36,540 nt of DNA from Bacteroidaceae bacterium (GTDB lineage Bacteria; Bacteroidota; Bacteroidia; Bacteroidales; Bacteroidaceae). Below, piece after piece: positions 32,146-36,540 of this stretch. Below the pieces are notes generated by a model. The model had not been told where the DNA came from, searched no databases, and saw only the letters and a list, made by a program, of their open reading frames with translations. Positions within the stretch are counted from its first letter, which is position 1, and the number at the start of each line of letters is the position of its first letter. The stretch lies in assembly GCA_017442185.1 (NCBI GenBank), contig JAFSAT010000019.1, forward strand, positions 1 through 36,540, given 5' to 3'. Made by a program: the position numbers and the translations under genes.

Positions 32146-32574
32146 TTATTTCATGCCGCTGCTCAGAAACTTTCGTTTCGCATCCACCCTCAACTTATAA
32201 TTAGAAATATCGAGTATTATATTAACTATTATCACTATGCTCATACACAAAAGAGCCGATAGCAGTATCGAAAAAACAGCGTGGGTGTTTGCCGATATTA
32301 TACCAAAAAGATGGAACTGTGGAGCCATACCAAACAGCAGTTCTTCGTCGGAGATATTAAGTATGCAGGTGAGTAATATCACTCCTGCAACAAGACCTAC
32401 AATGAATGTAAAAAGCACAACACGCTTGTGTCGGAGAATCTGCTGTTGCTGTACCGTTTTAATGTACTCCACTGTTTCGAGCCTGCGAGTAAGACGCGAC
32501 ATAAAAATCCCATCATCACTCATTGGTGGGTTGTAAGCATCGAAAAGTTCTGCAATTTGTTTATCTTTCTCCAT
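32146..32574 (-). CDS. Membrane protein downstream of an ECF sigma factor (anti-sigma candidate)
   Basis: The 142-residue protein has a soluble N-terminus (about 1-48; ELFDAYNPPMSDDGIFMSRL), two membrane helices (about 51-73 and 97-122) and a short basic tail. Its start overlaps the end of the sigma gene by 14 bp, so the two are co-translated. The N-terminal pattern resembles small Bacteroidota proteins (DUF5056-like) encoded beside ECF sigma factors. A role in holding the sigma factor at the membrane is an inference from position and topology; no zinc-binding anti-sigma motif is seen. Confidence 0.65.
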   Translation of the reverse strand: MEKDKQIAELFDAYNPPMSDDGIFMSRLTRRLETVEYIKTVQQQQILRHKRVVLFTFIVGLVAGVILLTCILNISDEELLFGMAPQFHLFGIISANTHAVFSILLSALLCMSIVIIVNIILDISNYKLRVDAKRKFLSSGMK

Positions 32575-33049
32575 TTTTCAATATTTTTTTCAATTCTTCA
32601 CGGCCGCGAGAAAGTTGCTTGCGCACAGCATCGTCGCTACATTCTACAATGGCCGAAATTTCTTTTACGGAATAACCGTTTATATAAAAAAGCAGAAGTG
32701 CCGACCGTTCTTTTGCTGAAATGGCATCGAGTGCCATGTATAGGTCTTGATACTCAAAAGCCCCATCGGCAGCACGTGTGGTATCGGGAATTTGTACGAT
32801 TTCGTCAATTGGCTGCAACGTGTCTCTTTTTCTTGCATAATCCAAGAATGTATTGTGTGCAATCTTATAGAGCCATGAGCGAAATTTGCCTTTTGCAACA
32901 TAATCCCCCAACGAAAGATAGGCTTTGACAAGAGTTTCCTGTGCTATATCATCGGCATCGTCGCTGTTTCCGCGGCAGAGAGCGAGCAAGAAGCGTCTCA
33001 ACTGCCTCTGCTCGCTACTTACCAATTCTATAAATTCGTCTTTTGTCAC
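32561..33049 (-). CDS. ECF-type RNA polymerase sigma factor
   Basis: The 162 residues contain sigma region 2 (DDADDIAQETLVKAYLSLG at about 30-48, then KFRSWLYKIAHNTFLDYARK) and region 4 (GYSVKEISAIVECSDDAVRKQL, HTH near the C-terminus). No regions 1 or 3 are present, as in the ECF group. It starts one base after the upstream gene's stop and overlaps the downstream membrane gene by 14 bp. The operon therefore looks like sensor or membrane protein, sigma factor, anti-sigma candidate. The regulon is unknown. Confidence 0.92.
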   Translation of the reverse strand: MTKDEFIELVSSEQRQLRRFLLALCRGNSDDADDIAQETLVKAYLSLGDYVAKGKFRSWLYKIAHNTFLDYARKRDTLQPIDEIVQIPDTTRAADGAFEYQDLYMALDAISAKERSALLLFYINGYSVKEISAIVECSDDAVRKQLSRGREELKKILKNGER

Positions 33050-33514
33050 TTATTTTTCTTTCTCTTTTGATTCAATTTCAATCTCTTTTTCAAGCATTCT
33101 TCTACCGATGAAAAAGTTTATCATATAGGCAAAACCAACAGACAAACCTACTATTGAGGCTGTGTAGAAGGTAACCAGATACTCCTCATCGTGGGATGGG
33201 AATTTATTTTCCATATAGATGATAAAGCATAATAATGCTATTCCTAAAACCGTAAACATTACTCCTATAAGCAATTTCTTGAGCAGTTTCTCTTTAAGGA
33301 GTTTTTGCTGCGGATTCATTTGTTTGAAGAATGCCTCTACATCAATCTCGGAATTTTTTTCCAATGCCGCCAAAGCAATCTCGGTGCGTTTGTTTGTGTC
33401 GTTTGTCTTTTTACGCATCACAAGCCAAACTATAAGAACCGGAAGCACCACACATATTCCTATGGGGATAAGACTGTCTACCAAATCTGATAGTGCATAA
33501 GATAATTGTTCCAT
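33050..33514 (-). CDS. DUF6249-like membrane protein heading the sigma operon
   Basis: A 154-residue protein with three membrane helices (about 14-33, 81-101 and 115-137), a charged segment between helices 1 and 2 (AFFKQMNPQQKLLKEKLLKK) and a glutamate/lysine-rich end. This layout is typical of DUF6249 proteins, which in Bacteroidota lie directly upstream of ECF sigma genes. Its stop abuts the sigma start. Function is unknown; a signal-sensing part is a guess. The gap to ribE (33515-33711) holds the ribE promoter only. Confidence 0.65.
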   Translation of the reverse strand: MEQLSYALSDLVDSLIPIGICVVLPVLIVWLVMRKKTNDTNKRTEIALAALEKNSEIDVEAFFKQMNPQQKLLKEKLLKKLLIGVMFTVLGIALLCFIIYMENKFPSHDEEYLVTFYTASIVGLSVGFAYMINFFIGRRMLEKEIEIESKEKEK

Positions 33515-33647
33515 AATTAAAATTTATTTAAGTTATACAATTTTTGTTTTTATCGAGCTGCTCACAATAATAACGAATATCATATCCGAATTGTGACACT
33601 AAGCAGAAAAAATTTTTGAAAGTATAAAAGCAAACAGAAGCAGCCTG

Positions 33648-33679
33648 TTTGGCTATGTGAAAGATATGAATTATCTTCG
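33648..33679 (+). promoter_or_regulatory. Promoter of ribE-nitroreductase
   Basis: TTTG (33648-33651), 20 bp, TATCTTCG (33672-33679) followed by C; full -33 and one-base variant -7. No FMN riboswitch is present in the 32-bp leader. Confidence 0.65.
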
Positions 33680-33711
33680 CAAAGAAGAATTACAAAAAAA
33701 TAAATAAGAAT

Positions 33712-34314
33712 ATGTTTTCAGGAATAGTAGAGGAATTTGCAACAGTAACCAAACTTGTCAAAGAGCAAGAGAATATACATTTTACACTCACATGCTCTTT
33801 TGTGGATGAATTGAAAATAGACCAAAGTATTGCACATAACGGAGTGTGTCTCACAGTTGTGGCAATTGAGAATAACACCTACACGGTGACAGCTATGCGC
33901 GAAACGCTTGAACGCTCCAATTTGGGCACACTGCATGTAGGCGACAAGGTAAATGTGGAGCGCAGCATGATTATGAACGGACGTCTGGACGGACACATCG
34001 TGCAAGGACACGTCGACCAAACTGCCGAATGTATAGAGGTGCGCGATGCCGAAGGCAGTTGGTACTACACATTCCGTTACAAGCACGATGCGGAGATGGC
34101 AGCCAAGGGTTATCTCACCGTTGACAAAGGCTCGGTGTGCGTGAATGGTGTAAGCCTGACGGTGTGCAACCCCACAGACGACTCTTTCACTGTTGCCATT
34201 ATACCTTATACATACGAGCACACAAATTTTCATACGATAGAGGTTGGTACACTTGTGAACATCGAGTTTGATATTATTGGAAAATATATTGCAAGAATAG
34301 CAAAAAACGCATGA
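33712..34314 (+). CDS. ribE: Riboflavin synthase, alpha chain type
   Basis: It makes riboflavin by dismutation of two 6,7-dimethyl-8-ribityllumazine molecules. The 200 residues contain the start MFSGIVEE and two lumazine-binding repeats, the first with AHNGVCLTV (41-49) and the second with DGHIVQGHVDQTAEC and VCVNGVSLTV. It overlaps the nitroreductase gene by 4 bp (ATGA). The pairing is sensible, as nitroreductases use FMN made from riboflavin. Some nomenclature calls this gene ribC or ribB; ribE is used here. Confidence 0.95.
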   Translation: MFSGIVEEFATVTKLVKEQENIHFTLTCSFVDELKIDQSIAHNGVCLTVVAIENNTYTVTAMRETLERSNLGTLHVGDKVNVERSMIMNGRLDGHIVQGHVDQTAECIEVRDAEGSWYYTFRYKHDAEMAAKGYLTVDKGSVCVNGVSLTVCNPTDDSFTVAIIPYTYEHTNFHTIEVGTLVNIEFDIIGKYIARIAKNA

Positions 34315-34850
34315 AAAACTTCTTGGAATTGGCACAGGCACGTCAGAGTGACAGAGCTTTTGAACCGGGCAGACGCATAGAGAGTGAGAAGCTCGACCGT
34401 ATATTGGAGGCATCGCGCCTTGCTCCCTCGGCATGCAACGGACAACCATGGCACTTCACTGTGATTACGGATGAGGAGCTTCTGCCGCAGGTGGGACGTG
34501 CGACATCGAGCCTTGGAATGAACAAATTCGTTAAGGATGCTTCGGCATTGGTACTTATTACTCACGAACCTACAAACATCACATCTAAGCTCGGCAGCGG
34601 AATAAAGGATAAGGATTTTCCCATGATGGATATAGGCATTGCATCGGCGTATATGACACTTGCAGCCGAGGACGAAGGAATAGGCTCGTGCATACTCGGA
34701 TGGTTCGATGAAAAGAAGATAAAGGAACTCACGGGTATACCGCAAAAAAAGCGCCTTATGTTGATTATAGCTCTCGGCTACGCGACAAAGCCCAAACGTA
34801 AAAAGATACGTAAGGAGTGGGAGAGGGTTGTCTCTTTCAATAAGTATTAG
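34311..34850 (+). CDS. Nitroreductase-family flavoprotein
   Basis: The 179-residue protein has the FMN-binding start QARQSDRAFEPGR, the LAPSACNGQPWHF motif and the C-terminal GWFDEKKIKELTGIP-LIIALGYA stretch of the NfsB/NAD(P)H-nitroreductase family. It reduces quinones, nitro-compounds or an unknown metabolite with NAD(P)H. The start overlaps the ribE stop, so the two are translationally coupled. Repeat copy G begins 8 bp after its stop. The substrate cannot be assigned. Confidence 0.88.
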   Translation: MKNFLELAQARQSDRAFEPGRRIESEKLDRILEASRLAPSACNGQPWHFTVITDEELLPQVGRATSSLGMNKFVKDASALVLITHEPTNITSKLGSGIKDKDFPMMDIGIASAYMTLAAEDEGIGSCILGWFDEKKIKELTGIPQKKRLMLIIALGYATKPKRKKIRKEWERVVSFNKY

Positions 34851-34858
34851 AAAGTTAA

Positions 34859-34999
34859 TAAGAAACTGTTTAAATTCATATTGTCTCTCTTTTCATGGAG
34901 CAGACACAGGTTATTTTACCATTTACCATGAGTATATAACGTGATGTTAAAAAAACGCTTCACAAAAACAGTATTAATATAAGTTTAAACAGTTTCTTA
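34859..34999. repeat. Palindromic intergenic element, copy G (perfect terminal repeats)
   Basis: TAAGAAACTGTTTAAA (34859-34874) is perfectly inverted as TTTAAACAGTTTCTTA (34984-34999); with the next 8 bp, 22 of 24 bases match. It spans 141 bp. The inside has no ORF and only weak further pairing. Its ends define the family best. It lies between convergent nitroreductase and M48 genes. Confidence 0.82.
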
Positions 35000-35021
35000 A
35001 TCTGTGACACACAGCTGTTTG

Positions 35022-36299
35022 TCAGCATATTGCATCAATGCTTGGAACATAACTGCGCTGTATGGCCTCGGCAATAGCATTGGCAACCTCAATCTCGCTG
35101 AATCCTATGCTGTCGCCGAATTTATAGAGAAATTCTATCTCTTCGTTGTTGATTGTTTTGTCTGACAAGACGATATTGATGACATAGGTCAGCATGCCGT
35201 CGCGCATCCCCGGATTTATTTTGAGAATATTCTCAACTGCATCGTTGAAGATGGCACCTATATCTCCCTCGGATATTTCGTCGAGAAAGCGACGGGGGAA
35301 GATTTTCAGTGCTGCAAGGGATTCTATTATCTGCATTATCTCATCCTCGTTTATTTTGCGGTCGCAACCGGCTACGATAAGCCCGGCCGAGGCAATAAAA
35401 CGTGCTGTGTGTTCATCAAGTTCGCAGTCGCCCACCTTCAATAATATGGATATAAGTTCGTCCATTCCCTCCTGTAAATCTTTTTCGTTCTTTGCTGTTG
35501 CAAATAAATTAAGGGCCTGTATGCGTATGGGGTTAACGGGATGCGATGCACGACTCATACCCTTGTCGTTAAGAAAATATTCGAGACGGCGATTATTGTC
35601 GGCAATAAGAGCATCTATGCTGACATTCATCTTTGCAAGGTCGAGCCCGGATGCCATCTTGAAGAATGCAGTAACACACACACCAAGATTTTCTGTTGCT
35701 ATATATCCGTATCTGTCGGCTACAAGCTCGGCCAGTTGTTCGTGCAGACGTATTTTATATTGCAGGCTCACAGGAACGGCCGATTCGGGAGGGAACACAA
35801 AATGTATCAGTCGCACCAAGGCTGTGTCTCTGTTTATAAGATGTCCTAATTCGTGGCCTATCACAAATTTAAGTTCGTCGCGTGTCATAAGATCAAACAG
35901 GGCCGAATTTATGTTCACTATATGAGGCTCGCCATCATCCTCGGCTGCAAGAGAGAATGCGTTAACATCGGAATTTCCGGTTATGTAAAAGTCTACTTTT
36001 TCGTTGAAGTTGAGTTTTTTCTTTATATCGTAACATAGGTTGTAAAGGTCGGGCAGAAGCTCTTTGTCTATCTTAAGGCTGTGCCCCTCCATACTGCTGC
36101 GCCAATAGGCATCGAGGCTCGACACTTTTGTCTTACGCAACACCTCTTCAACGATATTCCCCTGCAAAGCGTTGTAAATCTGCTCGCCTATCTGTCGTTC
36201 AAGTTCTATCGTGGGATTGAGCTGGTTGGCACTCTTTGCGGTTGCAGTCTCTTCGGTCAATTGTTTGAACCAATTGCAAAGTCCTTTTTTTGTTTCCAT
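35022..36299 (-). CDS. M48-family metallopeptidase with C-terminal TerB-like domain
   Basis: The 425 residues contain the zinc motif HELGH (H149, E150, H153) and the third-ligand motif AELVADRYG (E191), as in M48 peptidases. No signal peptide or membrane helix is seen, so unlike HtpX it should be cytosolic. The C-terminal part (about 290-415), with GLIVAGCDRKINEDEIMQI and VLSDKTINNEEIEFL, looks like a TerB-type helical domain with acidic loops. That fusion is uncommon. The target is unknown; the TerB part may sense stress or bind a partner. A weak -7 box (TAATATTG) lies about 27 bp upstream. Confidence 0.78.
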   Translation of the reverse strand: METKKGLCNWFKQLTEETATAKSANQLNPTIELERQIGEQIYNALQGNIVEEVLRKTKVSSLDAYWRSSMEGHSLKIDKELLPDLYNLCYDIKKKLNFNEKVDFYITGNSDVNAFSLAAEDDGEPHIVNINSALFDLMTRDELKFVIGHELGHLINRDTALVRLIHFVFPPESAVPVSLQYKIRLHEQLAELVADRYGYIATENLGVCVTAFFKMASGLDLAKMNVSIDALIADNNRRLEYFLNDKGMSRASHPVNPIRIQALNLFATAKNEKDLQEGMDELISILLKVGDCELDEHTARFIASAGLIVAGCDRKINEDEIMQIIESLAALKIFPRRFLDEISEGDIGAIFNDAVENILKINPGMRDGMLTYVINIVLSDKTINNEEIEFLYKFGDSIGFSEIEVANAIAEAIQRSYVPSIDAIC

Positions 36300-36540
36300 C
36301 TGATGTAGGTTGTTTTGCTATTTTTGCAATATTACAAAAAAAAATGAATTTAGATTATATTTTAATTATTTATTCGATGATTTAAATGATTTTATTCTGT
36401 ATTTTTGGAATAATCTCATAATCCGCTAAGAATAAAAAGTTTATGCGGAAAGTTCAAGAACGAGGTAATGAGTTGGCAACTGTTCTGATTTCTACATACT
36501 TGCATGATTTGCATTGATGTACAACTCATCTTAGAACAAA
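36300..36540. other. Right-edge intergenic stretch, no gene seen
   Basis: The 241 bp are AT-rich on the M48 side and more balanced after 36430. They hold only short ORFs (for example MRKVQERGNELATVLISTYL at 36442, ending four residues later at a TGA). A plus-strand box TATTTTTG at 36319-36326 could be a promoter. No repeat-family end, terminator or RNA is recognised. A gene may begin beyond the window. Confidence 0.4.

Noticed and set aside
33515..33711. FMN riboswitch before ribE
   Set aside because: The leader is about 30 nt; nothing resembling the RFN element is present.
33718..34449. A 243-codon open frame on the minus strand across ribE
   Set aside because: Antisense shadow of ribE and the start of the nitroreductase gene; Cys/His-rich product with no recognisable family.
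1..36540. tRNA, rRNA, CRISPR arrays, prophage or defence systems
   Set aside because: No cloverleaf, rRNA signature, regularly spaced direct repeats, cas, phage or restriction genes were seen on either strand. The repeats found are dispersed and palindromic, not arrayed.

Overview
The window reads as ordinary chromosome of a Bacteroidales bacterium; I cannot fix the genus. Evidence: many start-proximal promoter boxes of the Bacteroidota type TAnnTTTG (often TATCTTCG here), little Shine-Dalgarno signal, a DUF4251 secreted protein, a SusD-free GH43 lipoprotein, Bacteroidota-type acyl-CoA synthetases (GRCKN hinge), a LytTR membrane regulator and moderate GC content. The left edge (1-141) is the end of an IS150-like IS3-family insertion sequence.

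Layout: (i) LytTR regulator then purN, leftward, 1668-179. (ii) FtsE-like ATPase, lysC, lysA rightward, 2049-5254, ending in a terminator that overlaps the lysA stop. (iii) LolC/E-like permease leftward. (iv) A lipoate/glycine-cleavage operon lplA-gcvT-gcvH-gcvPA-gcvPB rightward, 6850-12549, facing an SDR-type L-threonine dehydrogenase (12626-13582). (v) recX-comF and ABC-F-ispE leftward, with a probable small RNA between them on the other strand. (vi) dnaB rightward, facing a carboxyltransferase subunit (oadA type) leftward. (vii) Three tandem paralogous AMP-binding acyl-CoA synthetases, then glyA, rightward. (viii) A DUF4251 protein with an odd proline-rich frame after its stop, then GH43 lipoprotein-nagB. 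(ix) A leftward ECF sigma operon, ribE-nitroreductase rightward, and an M48 peptidase with a TerB-like tail leftward.

Functional theme: glycine and one-carbon metabolism recurs. Tdh makes glycine from threonine (with Kbl elsewhere), GlyA interconverts serine and glycine, the Gcv proteins split glycine to load methylene-THF, LplA lipoylates GcvH, and PurN spends 10-formyl-THF. A second theme is cell-wall precursor supply (LysC/LysA to meso-DAP, beside an FtsE-like ATPase).

The most unusual signal is a family of about 100-190 bp intergenic palindromic elements whose ends read TAAGAARCTGTTTAAA. I found seven copies plus one solo end in 36 kb. They hug gene 3' ends, two of them split the gcv operon, and one end supplies the ispE stop codon. 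Other points worth checking are a candidate small RNA at 15007-15161, a 13-bp dyad over the glyA promoter, a possible leaderless permease mRNA, and a proline-rich frame reachable by stop readthrough or by -1 frameshifting at T TTT TTG.
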